Source: Enterocloster lavalensis
Lineage (GTDB): Bacteria; Bacillota; Clostridia; Lachnospirales; Lachnospiraceae
Reading direction: 5' to 3'
Assembly (NCBI RefSeq): GCF_902364025.1
Contig: NZ_CABJCG010000022.1
Coordinates: forward strand, 39,532 to 103,531
Length of the DNA stretch: 64,000 bases
Made by a program: the position numbers and the translations under genes. A model generated the notes under the pieces. The model was not told the origin of the DNA and did no database searches. It saw only the letters and a program-made list of their open reading frames with translations. Each line of letters opens with the position of its first letter. The first letter of the stretch is position 1. Shown here one piece after another: positions 45,822 to 54,700 of this stretch.

Positions 45822-46994
45822 ATGAGATTGGGGAAGCAAATCCGCCGGGTCGACGTACAGGTATCGATTTTGATGATTATAGTCACCATATTCTGCTCCA
45901 GCTGCATTTATCTTGTCTGTTACCGGATGACCCATCGGGACATGATTCACAGCCTGGAGGAGCGGGTGTTTGCCATATACGATTTTCTGGAGGACTCCCT
46001 GGACAAGTCCATGTTCGAGGAGATCAACACCCGGGAGGACATGGAGAAGGAGTCTTACCGGGAGATGAAGCGGCTGCTCAGGCAGGTGAAGAGCGCCACC
46101 AATATGATGTATCTGTACACGGCCAAAAAGAATGAGGCGGGGCAGTTCATCTACGTGATCGACGGTCTGGAGGCCCGGGCGGAGGACTTCCGGTATCCGG
46201 GGGACCTAATTGAGCCGGAGATCGTGCCGGACATGCAGCGGGCCCTGAACGGCGAGCGGGTTCTGCCGAAGAATATCAAGGACACGGAGTGGGGGAAAAT
46301 TTTCATCACCTATTTCCCGGTGCACGACGGGGAGAAGGTGGTGGGTGTGCTGGGCATCGAGATCGGGGCGGAGCACCAGTACAATACCTACCAGAGCATT
46401 TTGCGAATGCTTCCGGGCATCGTGCTGTTGGTCAGCCTGCTGTCAACGGCGGTAGCCATGGTGGCCTTCCGCAGGATTTCCAACCCCACCTACCAGGATT
46501 TGTACAACACGGACCAGCTGACGCAGCTGAAAAACCGGAACGCGTTCCAGACGGATTTGAACAACATGGATGCGGAGGGAATCCGCGCCGGGGTGGGTAT
46601 GATCTCCATCGATCTGAACGACCTGAAACTGGTCAACGACCGGTTCGGCCATTATATGGGCGACCGGTATATCGAGAGCGCCGCCCAGGCGATCCGGGCC
46701 GTGGTGGGCAAACGGGGCGCAGCCTACCGGACGGGCGGGGACGAGTACGTGATCCTGTTTAACGGCGTCCCGGAGGGGGAGCTGGAAGAGATTCTGGACG
46801 GAATCTGCCGATATTTTGCCCAGCGGGCCCCCGAGGTCGACGCGGATGTTTTGCTGTCGCTGTCCGGCGGCGTTGCGGTTTACGACAAGACAAGGGATGA
46901 CGGACTGGCGGCGCTGTATGAGCGGGCGGATGCGTCTATGTATGAGCGTAAGCGGGTGTATCATATGGAACGGGAGAAGAGAAGGAACGGTTGA
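45822..46994 (+). CDS. Membrane-bound diguanylate cyclase (GGDEF)
   Basis: About 390 residues. Two membrane helices (about 12-35 and 195-215) flank an extracellular sensor segment of about 150 residues of the Cache-like type. The C-terminal GGDEF domain starts with NTDQLTQLKNRNAFQ and has the active motif GGDEY, which is among the forms found in active cyclases, and DLNDLKLVNDRFGH. It probably makes c-di-GMP in response to an external signal. The ATG at 45822 follows TAGAGGAG; a GTG at 45774 would add 16 residues. Its own terminator follows. Confidence 0.85.
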   Translation: MRLGKQIRRVDVQVSILMIIVTIFCSSCIYLVCYRMTHRDMIHSLEERVFAIYDFLEDSLDKSMFEEINTREDMEKESYREMKRLLRQVKSATNMMYLYTAKKNEAGQFIYVIDGLEARAEDFRYPGDLIEPEIVPDMQRALNGERVLPKNIKDTEWGKIFITYFPVHDGEKVVGVLGIEIGAEHQYNTYQSILRMLPGIVLLVSLLSTAVAMVAFRRISNPTYQDLYNTDQLTQLKNRNAFQTDLNNMDAEGIRAGVGMISIDLNDLKLVNDRFGHYMGDRYIESAAQAIRAVVGKRGAAYRTGGDEYVILFNGVPEGELEEILDGICRYFAQRAPEVDADVLLSLSGGVAVYDKTRDDGLAALYERADASMYERKRVYHMEREKRRNG

Positions 46995-47009
46995 GACGGC
47001 GAGTGAAAT

Positions 47010-47046
47010 GCCCCGAGGGCCCTGGGTGGGCCGGAGGGGCTTTTTT
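47010..47046 (+). terminator. Rho-independent terminator of the GGDEF gene
   Basis: GCCCCGAGGGCCC pairs with GGGCCGGAGGGGC, followed by six Ts. Confidence 0.9.
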
Positions 47047-47228
47047 AAATGCGGCAACCATAAAGAAGGTATAGAATTGAAACAACCCTTTCCAGAGCAG
47101 ATAAAGATTTTTTAGCTATGCTTGATAGCGCTGAAAAAGCGCTAACCGGTTATAAAGCAGATTAGATAATGATAAGGAATGAACACAGTGAAGGGCATAG
47201 TCGAAACGGATTATGCCCTTCACTTCTA

Positions 47229-47255
47229 TTGAATGCAATGGGCTGCTGGCGATTG
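47229..47255 (+). repeat. Truncated copy of family R2
   Basis: TTGAATGCAATGGGC-TGCTGG joins directly to CGATTG. About 13 bases are missing, the right arm of the hairpin. It lies just beyond the 3' end of the convergent HIT gene, in the 286-base gap after the GGDEF gene; a small AGCGCT/AGCGCT hairpin lies at about 47132. Confidence 0.6.
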
Positions 47256-47280
47256 TTGATCGGTGGAACGGCTGCATGTG

Positions 47281-47730
47281 TTATACAAGTTTATCTAATT
47301 CTGTATTTAAACGTATTTTCAAATTCTCCAATTCCTCTTGGCTGGGTATGGATTCCTGGGCGTACAGTAGGTCTCCCAACTGCCAGACCGGTCCGTTTTT
47401 TGGCGTGTCTCCGCTTCGCCTGGGAAAGATATGCCAATGCATGTGAACTCCTCTCCCGGCCCCCAGAAGTTCATAATTCAGCTTATCCGGTTGAAAGGCA
47501 TTGTATACTGCTTCAGCTACGACTGACATTTCATGTAAGAATTCATCTCTGAATTCCGGGGCAAGAAAATGCAGCTCGGTAACGTGCTGTTTGCATAAAA
47601 ACAGTGTATACCCGGTGAAACGTTGGCAGTCTCCCATTACGATATAGCCGGTATTCAGCTCTCTTACAAAATATGGGTTTTTACCATTCTTGATCCGGTT
47701 AATTCGCTCACAAACCATACAATCACACAT
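47281..47730 (-). CDS. HIT-family nucleotide hydrolase/transferase
   Basis: 149 residues. The histidine-triad motif is HMHWHIFPR, a nucleotide-phosphate site. An N-terminal CDCMVC resembles the zinc-binding pair of some HIT proteins. Substrates of this family are adenosine-type nucleotides such as AMP-amides or Ap4A; the exact one here is unknown. The start follows GGAGGAG. It reads convergently to the GGDEF gene. Confidence 0.88.
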   Translation of the reverse strand: MCDCMVCERINRIKNGKNPYFVRELNTGYIVMGDCQRFTGYTLFLCKQHVTELHFLAPEFRDEFLHEMSVVAEAVYNAFQPDKLNYELLGAGRGVHMHWHIFPRRSGDTPKNGPVWQLGDLLYAQESIPSQEELENLKIRLNTELDKLV

Positions 47731-47767
47731 TCTGCTCCTCCATAGATTCTAAATTTACTTCATTATA

Positions 47768-48187
47768 TCAGACTATGGCTGATAAATGAACCCCAACCGG
47801 CCTCTCCAACCCCTCCGTCTCCGAATTAAAATCCCCGGTCACCCTGTTCTCCACCACCAGAACCAGGGAACCCGGTGCGATGATCCGTGCGTGCCAGGTT
47901 CCGCGGCGGATGTTGTAGAGCCTGAGCGGTTCCATTTCCACTGGGGTGATGTCTGCGGAATTATCCCCGTTTCCGCCTGCGAAAATGGTGCAGGAGCCTT
48001 TTAACAGCACGAAAACCTCGTCCGTCTCCATGTGCCGGGACATGGCGGTGATTGGTTCGCCGCCGCTTCCATTTTCGGAGGCTGCCGCCACCCGCCAGTC
48101 CCCGAACTGGATCAGGGGCTGGAAATTTTTCCCAGAGTTCATGTCGTACTCGTAAATGTCAATTCCATTTGTCTCTGATCGTTTCAT
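47768..48187 (-). CDS. Small cupin-like protein
   Basis: About 139 residues. A single beta-barrel with the cupin-type run SRHMETDEVFVLLKGSC and, later, NIRRGTWHARIIAPGS; His residues in both parts could bind metal. The length fits sugar-linked cupins near transport loci. The ATG at 48187 is chosen (GGAGGG six bases upstream), and the 19 residues before it are dropped. It is divergent from the SBP gene at 48391, and the shared gap holds control sites. It may process or sense the sugar of that locus; this is inference. Confidence 0.65.
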   Translation of the reverse strand: MKRSETNGIDIYEYDMNSGKNFQPLIQFGDWRVAAASENGSGGEPITAMSRHMETDEVFVLLKGSCTIFAGGNGDNSADITPVEMEPLRLYNIRRGTWHARIIAPGSLVLVVENRVTGDFNSETEGLERPVGVHLSAIV

Positions 48188-48259
48188 GTGATTCCCTCCA
48201 TATACCATAAAACCGATCATAAAATTCCCCACAATAAATGTCAATATAATAGAAAGAAA

Positions 48260-48345
48260 TGATACTTTTTTAAAAGTATGCGCAAGAAGGTGATACTTTT
48301 TTGAATTTGGAGGTTGTTGTGTGAAGATTTTGCCAATGATACAAT
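48260..48345 (+). promoter_or_regulatory. Direct repeats and weak promoter before the SBP gene at 48391
   Basis: TGATACTTTTTT occurs at 48260-48271 and again at 48291-48302, 31 bases apart, or about three helix turns. The first copy is also half of the palindrome ATACTTTT-TT-AAAAGTAT. Downstream a weak -35 (TTGTGT at 48317) and a good -10 (TACAAT at 48340) are 17 bases apart. Repeated sites before a weak -35 suit an AraC-type activator; the YesN regulators at 59-60.6 kb are likely candidates. Confidence 0.55.
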
Positions 48346-48390
48346 AGAGTTACAAAAAAAGTCACGACCAAATCAGAGAGGGAGGTTATC

Positions 48391-49791
48391 ATGAGAAAAC
48401 ACAAACGATTGATCGCAGCGTTTATGGCGGCAGGTATGCTGGCGGGGAGCCTGGCCGGGTGCTCCGGCTCCGGCAAGACGGCGGAGCCCACCACGGCGGC
48501 GGGGGCTGAGAATACCACAGCGGCGGCCCAGACAGAGGGGGAGAAGCCCAGTGAGGCGTCCGGGGAGACGGTTACCCTGAGAATGTCCTGGTGGGGCGGA
48601 GACTCCAGACATGAGCGGATTCTGGCCGTGATCGACGCGTTCCAGAAGGCCAACCCTGACATCGTCATTGAACCGGAGTATTCGGCATTTGCGGACTACC
48701 GCGACAAGTTCACCATGCAGCTCACGTCCGGCGCGGCCGCGGATATCATGGCCGTGGACCAGCCTTGGGTGTCCAGCATTATGGCGCAGGGAGATTTCTT
48801 TGCGGATTTAAGCGGTTACGCCGATCTGGGACTGGACGATATGGACGCCTACATTATTGACAATTTCTGTAAGTTCGACAACGGAACGTTCTTCGTCCCG
48901 GCGGGCGTAAATGGTATGGGTTCTCTGGTGGATACGGAGAAGCTGGCGGAATACGGCTTCGACCCCGCCGACAAGACCTTTACCTGGGACGACCTGATCG
49001 CTCTGGGCGAGAAGGTTCACGCTGCGGATTCCAGCCAGTACCTGTGCTGCGTGGACAGCAAACAGGCCGCCTTGTACTATGCCAGAGTTTACCTGCGCCA
49101 GCTGACCGGCAAGCAGTTCATCAACGACGACGGCACCGTGGGCGTGACCAGGGAAGAGCTGGCCGAGGCCCTGGGACTGGTGAATACCCTGTTTGAGAAG
49201 GGGATTTTCCAGCCCATCGAGGAGGCGGGAATCTATGAGAACTCCATGACTCAGAACCCCACCTGGCTGAACCGCCAGATGTTCATGATCCTGGGCAGAA
49301 CCTCCGTTATGACGGACGCTTCCGCCAGACGGGCCGATGAGAGCGGCAATTATACCACCTCCGGCTATGTGCTGCCTCAGATGGAGAACAGCAAGGAATC
49401 CGGTATCGAGGTACGTCCCACCACCTTATTCGCAGTGAACGGAAAATGCGCGAACCCGGAGGCGGCCGCTAAGTTCCTGAGCTTTATGTTCAACTCCGAG
49501 GAGGGCGCCGAGCTCTTAAAGGACACCTATTCCGTACCCGCCAGAGAAAGCCTGCGCACCTTCTGCGAGGAGAAAGCGCTTCTGGACGAGTCCGCCATGG
49601 AGAACGTGGTATACTCCCTGGAAAATTCCGGCAACGTGGTGAACGCGTGGTCCAACAACTCCGAGGTGGAGGCCATGATGACGGAGATTATTCAGAAAAT
49701 CGCATACAAACAGTATGACTCCATGGAGGAGGCCGCTGACGAGGTGATCAGCCGCATCGACCAGATCGTCGCTTCCTCGGCACAGTCCTGA
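48391..49791 (+). CDS. Extracellular sugar-binding lipoprotein
   Basis: 466 residues. A lipoprotein signal peptide ends at Cys24 (LAGCSG), a Thr/Ala/Glu linker follows (about 27-58), then a family-1 solute-binding domain (TLRMSWWGGDSRHERIL, NPDIVIEPEYSAF, AADIMAVDQPW). It catches a carbohydrate outside the cell for the permeases at 49989 and 50888. The gene is followed by a terminator, so it may be made in excess over the permeases. No ATPase gene is in the locus. Confidence 0.92.
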   Translation: MRKHKRLIAAFMAAGMLAGSLAGCSGSGKTAEPTTAAGAENTTAAAQTEGEKPSEASGETVTLRMSWWGGDSRHERILAVIDAFQKANPDIVIEPEYSAFADYRDKFTMQLTSGAAADIMAVDQPWVSSIMAQGDFFADLSGYADLGLDDMDAYIIDNFCKFDNGTFFVPAGVNGMGSLVDTEKLAEYGFDPADKTFTWDDLIALGEKVHAADSSQYLCCVDSKQAALYYARVYLRQLTGKQFINDDGTVGVTREELAEALGLVNTLFEKGIFQPIEEAGIYENSMTQNPTWLNRQMFMILGRTSVMTDASARRADESGNYTTSGYVLPQMENSKESGIEVRPTTLFAVNGKCANPEAAAKFLSFMFNSEEGAELLKDTYSVPARESLRTFCEEKALLDESAMENVVYSLENSGNVVNAWSNNSEVEAMMTEIIQKIAYKQYDSMEEAADEVISRIDQIVASSAQS

Positions 49792-49842
49792 CAGAACTGC
49801 CGGACGCGGTTTCCGTGATCTGACATAAGCGTTAACAGGTTT

Positions 49843-49872
49843 CCGATGTTCCTGACAAAAACATCGGTTTTT
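49843..49872 (+). terminator. Terminator between the SBP and permease genes
   Basis: CCGATGTT pairs with AACATCGG, followed by a T-rich run (TTTTTATTT). It lies inside the operon, so it probably acts partially and sets the ratio of binding protein to permease. Confidence 0.8.
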
Positions 49873-49874
49873 AT

Positions 49875-49929
49875 TTGAATGTAATGGGCCGCTGGCATAG
49901 CCTGCGGGCGATTGCTTGAATGTAATGGG
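49875..49929 (+). repeat. Dispersed hairpin repeat, family R2, copy 4, plus a 5' duplicate
   Basis: The best-preserved copy: TTGAATGTAATGGGC, then CCGCTGGC, loop ATA, GCCTGCGG, then GCGATTG. It is followed directly by a second TTGAATGTAATGGG (49916-49929), a partial tandem unit. It lies right after the terminator and before the permease genes. Confidence 0.75.
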
Positions 49930-49988
49930 ATTAACGCCGGATTGCCTCAGGGATTGCTCCCAGTTTAAGTCCGGGGAATGGAGGAACT

Positions 49989-50891
49989 ATGATTTCAAAC
50001 AAGATGAAATCCAAACGGTATGTAGGGCTTCTCTACATTGCTCCGTGGCTGCTGGGTTTTCTGATCTTCCAGCTGTATCCGTTTATCGCATCCTTCTGCT
50101 ATTCGTTTACGGATTATACGCTGTTAAACCAGCCGCAGTTTGTGGGGCTGAAAAATTATCTGACGCTGTTTACCACGGACAAACAATTCCTGTCCACCAT
50201 GAAGATCACCGGTTTCTACGCCCTTCTCTCCGTGCCGCTGAAGCTGGCCTTCGCGCTGTTCATCGCGATCCTGCTGAACGCAAAAATCAAGGGAATCGGC
50301 ATTTACCGCAGCCTGTATTACCTGCCGTCCATTCTGGGCGGAAGCGTGGCCGTGTCCGTGCTCTGGCGGGTGATCTTCATGAAGGACGGGATGATCAACC
50401 ATTTTATCGGGCTCCTGGGTCTGGGGCCGGTGAACTGGCTGACGGACGCCAAGCTGGCGCTGATCACCTTGAGCCTCTTGCAGGTGTGGCAGTTCGGTTC
50501 GGCCATGGTCATTTTCCTGGCCGCGCTTAAAGGGATTCCGGCGGAACTCTATGAGGCGGCTTCCATTGACGGGAGCGGGAAATGGAACCAGTTTCTGCAT
50601 ATCACGCTGCCGCAGATCAGCTCCGTGGTATTTTTCAATCTGATCATGCAGTCCATCCAGGCGCTGCAGAACTTCACCTCGGCGTTTGTGATCACGGGCG
50701 GCGGGCCCATGAAGCGGACTTACATAATCGGCATGAAGCTGTACGATGACGCGTTCCGATTCTACAAGGTGGGCTACGCCTGCGCGGAGTCCTGGATTTT
50801 GTTCCTGGTGATTCTGGCGCTGACGCTTCTGGTGTTCAAATCGTCGGACGCCTGGGTTTATTATGCGGATGAAGGGGGGAGCAAAAAATGA
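49989..50891 (+). CDS. Sugar ABC transporter permease (MalF type)
   Basis: 300 residues, six membrane helices, EAA loop YEAASIDGSGKWNQF. N-terminal YVGLLYIAPWLLGFLIFQLYPF is typical of this group. ATG at 49989 follows GGAGGAACT. It overlaps the second permease gene by four bases (ATGA). With the SBP at 48391 and the enzymes downstream it imports the carbohydrate of the locus; energy probably comes from a shared MsmK-type ATPase elsewhere. Confidence 0.93.
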   Translation: MISNKMKSKRYVGLLYIAPWLLGFLIFQLYPFIASFCYSFTDYTLLNQPQFVGLKNYLTLFTTDKQFLSTMKITGFYALLSVPLKLAFALFIAILLNAKIKGIGIYRSLYYLPSILGGSVAVSVLWRVIFMKDGMINHFIGLLGLGPVNWLTDAKLALITLSLLQVWQFGSAMVIFLAALKGIPAELYEAASIDGSGKWNQFLHITLPQISSVVFFNLIMQSIQALQNFTSAFVITGGGPMKRTYIIGMKLYDDAFRFYKVGYACAESWILFLVILALTLLVFKSSDAWVYYADEGGSKK

Positions 50892-51739
50892 TGGATAAGG
50901 CTTCCAAAGTGGCGCTGATCCGCCATCTGATCCTGATTGTGGTGGGCGTTGTCCTGATCTACCCGGTGGTATTTATGGTGTTCGCCTCGTTTAAGGACAC
51001 CAATGAAATTTTCACCTCCACCAAGCTGCTGCCTAAGCTGTGGCACGGGGAGAACTATACCAACGGCTGGAAGAGCGGGGCCACCGGTGTGGTGACATTT
51101 ACCAATTTTTTCCTGAACACCTTCAAACTGGTGATTCCAGTGGTGGCCTTCACGGTGGTTTCCTGCACGCTGACGGCCTACGGGTTCGCCCGGTTCGATT
51201 TCCCGGGCAAGAAAATCCTGTTTCCGGTGCTGATCTCCACGCTGATGCTGCCCAACACGGTGATCATTATTCCGCGGTTCATGCTGTTTAAGAACCTGGG
51301 CTGGCTGGACAGCTACCTGCCGTTTCTGGTGCCGGCGCTGTTTGCCGTCTACCCGTTTTTCATTTTTATGATCATTCAGTTTCTGCGGAATGTGCCGTCC
51401 ACCCTGGACGAGTCGGCCAAGATCGACGGCTGCAGTTCCTTCCAGATTCTGATCCACATCCTGGTGCCGCTGCTAAAGCCAGCGTTGTTCTCGGCCGGAC
51501 TGTTCCAGTTTTTGTGGACGTGGAATGATTTTTACAACCAGTTTATTTTCATCAATTCGCCGAAAAAATTCACCTTGTCGCTGGGGCTGCGGCTGTCCAT
51601 CGACGCGTCTACGGAGGCGGTGAAGTGGAATGAGGTCATGGCCATGTCGGTCTGCTCCATTATTCCGCTGTTTATCCTGTTCTTCTGCGCGCAGAAGTAT
51701 TTCGTGGACGGGATCGCCACATCCGGGATCAAGGGTTAG
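50888..51739 (+). CDS. Sugar ABC transporter permease (MalG type)
   Basis: 283 residues, six membrane helices, EAA-like loop ESAKIDGCSSFQILIHILVPL and the family's C-terminal VDGIATSGIKG. Partner of the permease at 49989. The start overlaps the upstream stop. The giant LamG protein gene begins 12 bases after its stop with AGGGGGAG as ribosome site, so all form one transcript. Confidence 0.93.
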   Translation: MMDKASKVALIRHLILIVVGVVLIYPVVFMVFASFKDTNEIFTSTKLLPKLWHGENYTNGWKSGATGVVTFTNFFLNTFKLVIPVVAFTVVSCTLTAYGFARFDFPGKKILFPVLISTLMLPNTVIIIPRFMLFKNLGWLDSYLPFLVPALFAVYPFFIFMIIQFLRNVPSTLDESAKIDGCSSFQILIHILVPLLKPALFSAGLFQFLWTWNDFYNQFIFINSPKKFTLSLGLRLSIDASTEAVKWNEVMAMSVCSIIPLFILFFCAQKYFVDGIATSGIKG

Positions 51740-51751
51740 GGGGAGATTATT

Positions 51752-54700
51752 ATGAAAAATGAGGGAATATTATTTTATCTGTCGGGAGAGCAGGGGAGCG
51801 TGCCGGAGATCGCGGCGGGCAACCCAACCCCCAACTTTTTTAAGGATGTGGAAGTGATTGAGAACGGGCGGAAGGGGAAAGCGCTGCGCTGCTTGCCCAC
51901 CCAGCTTCTGGCCTACTGGGCGCCGGGCAACATGTATTCTCAGAGGGGGACCGTGTCTTTCTTCTGGCGGAGCAGGACGCCCCTGGGGCCAACGGAATTT
52001 CCGCTATTCCGGGTGTCCTTTGCGGATCACTCCAGCTGGGACGCGCTGTTTATGCGCATCGATTACAACGGGCACGGCATCGACGCATTTGTGACGGACA
52101 TCAACCTGAGCCGCCTGCGGGTGTCCCACCGGTTTGAGGCGCTGCCGGAGCCGGATCAGTGGCTCCATGTGGCCTTTTCCTGGGACGAGACCGTGGGCGT
52201 GCGGCTCTATATCGACGGGGAGCTGGCGGCGAAGCTGGATCAGGAGGCCATTTTGTACGCAGGGTTGGATCAGTTCGGCACCCACTCCCGGGTGATCAGC
52301 AACGCCCAGGTGCAGTCCAGCTACAATTACATGCGCACCGGGGACTTCGACGAGATCACGGTGTTCGACCGCATGCTGACGGACGAGGAGGTGCGGGCGG
52401 TGAGCTGTCTGGAGACGCCCGCGCTTGGGAAGCTTCCGGCGCGGGATCTGGGCGGGGAGCGCTGGAACCGGGAATGGCAGAGGCGCTTCGGCTTCGACGC
52501 CGGGGAAATGCCCGCGGCGCTGACCCATCCGGCCACGGCGGTCCATAAGGTGGAGATTCACGACGCCTGGGATCACAAGCGCTGGTGGTGGAAGGGCTGC
52601 GACGGAATCCGGGAGACCACCTGGCCGGGCGTCTACAACCGGTCCGGGCTGCCGGGCAGAACCGATTATTTTGTGCTGCCGGACTGGGACTGCTATTCTG
52701 TCTCCGGCAAGGAGATCACGTTCCAGCCGGTAAAGGATACATATTTCAACCACATCGAGATTTCCGGCTCCGCCGCGGGCCAGCTGCGGATTCACGGGCG
52801 TTTGGAGGAGCAGCTGAAGGTGCGCCGGGAGTCCTGCGAGCGCAGCGTGCTCCGGCTGGCGGAACCGGTGCGGAATGTGGACATCACCTTCACAAACGAC
52901 GTGATCGAGGAGCCAATCGGGGATATCACCCTGCTCCAGGTGGAGCCGGGCGTGGCCCCGGAGGGCGCGGCCAGGGAAATGTTCCGGTTCGCGCCGGACG
53001 ACGGGAAAATGGGGCCGGAATGCTTTGACGGGGTCAGGGCGTTTGTAGCCGGGAGATTTGCGGCGGATGAGAGGCGGTGTTTTGCGGGGGATTTGGCGAG
53101 TGAGCAGGGGGCGGCTCCGGCGAGTGAGCCTGCGGTGTCTCCGGCGAGTGAGCCTGCGGTGTCTCCGGCGAGTGAACCTGCGGTGGCTCAGGCGAGTCAG
53201 CCTGCGGTGTCTCCGGCGAGTGAGCCTGCGGTGGCTCAGGCGAGTCAGCCCACGATGACTCCGGTGAGCCGGTCCGAGGTGATTCGGTTAAGCGGCACGG
53301 AGGTGGCTCCAGTGAGCGGCCCTGCGGTAGCTTCGGCGAGTGAGCCTGCGGTGGCCCAGGCGAATGGCCCCGCGGGCTATGTCCTCCCCGCCTCCCCGCT
53401 CCTCCCGCCGTCCCAAGCTCTCCCCATATCCCACTACATGCTCCCCTACCATCAGCCGGCCGGCACTGGCATGGACGGACTTTTACTTCACCTCCCGCCC
53501 CTCAACTGCGCGCCGGACCACGGCCGGTACGTGCTGGTGAACGTCCAGGTGAAAGACCCGTTGTGGATATACAGGAACCTGATGAACTTTACCTTCGCCG
53601 TTCTCCCCGGCTCCGCCAAGGAAATCTGGCTGGACACCAGAGACCGCATCCTGCCCGAAGGGAAAGCCCTGTACGTGCAGATCGCTTGGTCAACCCAGGT
53701 TTCTGCGGAATATATGGAAAATATTTCCATGGAAGTGATCTACAAACCCTACGAGGAAGCGAAAAAAGAGCACATAGCGGACCGCTGGATTCAGGTAAAG
53801 GACAATTATGCCAATCTGGTGGAGGAAAATCCCTCCAACGAGCATTTCAACATGTTCAACCGGTTCAAGGCCGACCTGACCGATCTGCTGCGGGTGTGCC
53901 CGGAACACCGTCTGGCCCGGGAATACTGGTACGATAAATTTAAAACCAATCCGCCGGACTTTGCATTTTCCCGCTGTCCTGAGGGCATCCCGCTCTGGGC
54001 CTGGCGGCAGACGGAGTACATGGGGTACGTGAAGCGCTATATCCGCTGGTGGATCGATAAGCGCCAGATCGAAAACGGCGAATTCGGCGGCGGCCTTTCC
54101 GACGACGGCGACCTGACGGCCTGGTGGCCGGGGCCGGCCATGGCGGGCTGTATGCCGGAGAAGATCGGCGAGTCCCTGGCCCGCGAGATGGAGGCATTTT
54201 ACGACCAGGGTATGTTCGCCAACGGACTGTGCGCCATCCAGACGGACCAGCTTCACACCCTGGAAGAGGGAATCCAGTGCCTGGGCCAGTGCCTGACCCT
54301 GTTCCCGGGCTCGCCCAAATACATGGAGCGGGCCATGGAAAATGCCAGGGGCCTGCACTATGTGACCGGCTACAATGAGAAGGGCCACCGCCACGTGCTT
54401 TCGGGCTACTATTCCGGCACCCGCATCGCCCGGGAAGCGCCCTGGGATTACTCCGCGTCGGACTCCTTCCACGTGTTCCATCCCACCTACATGCTGGTGC
54501 GCTACAACGGTTCCCCTAAGGCCCGCAGGCTGATGCTGGAGACGGCGGACTCCATGCTGGAACACTACTACGACGGGCGGCTCCACGTGCTGGTCAACGT
54601 GACCACGGACGAGGACCAGGTCCACGAGCGGACCAGGGAATGGCCCCTGTTCTACGCGGCGTGGAAATTCACCGGGGATGAAAAATACTTAAAACCCATC

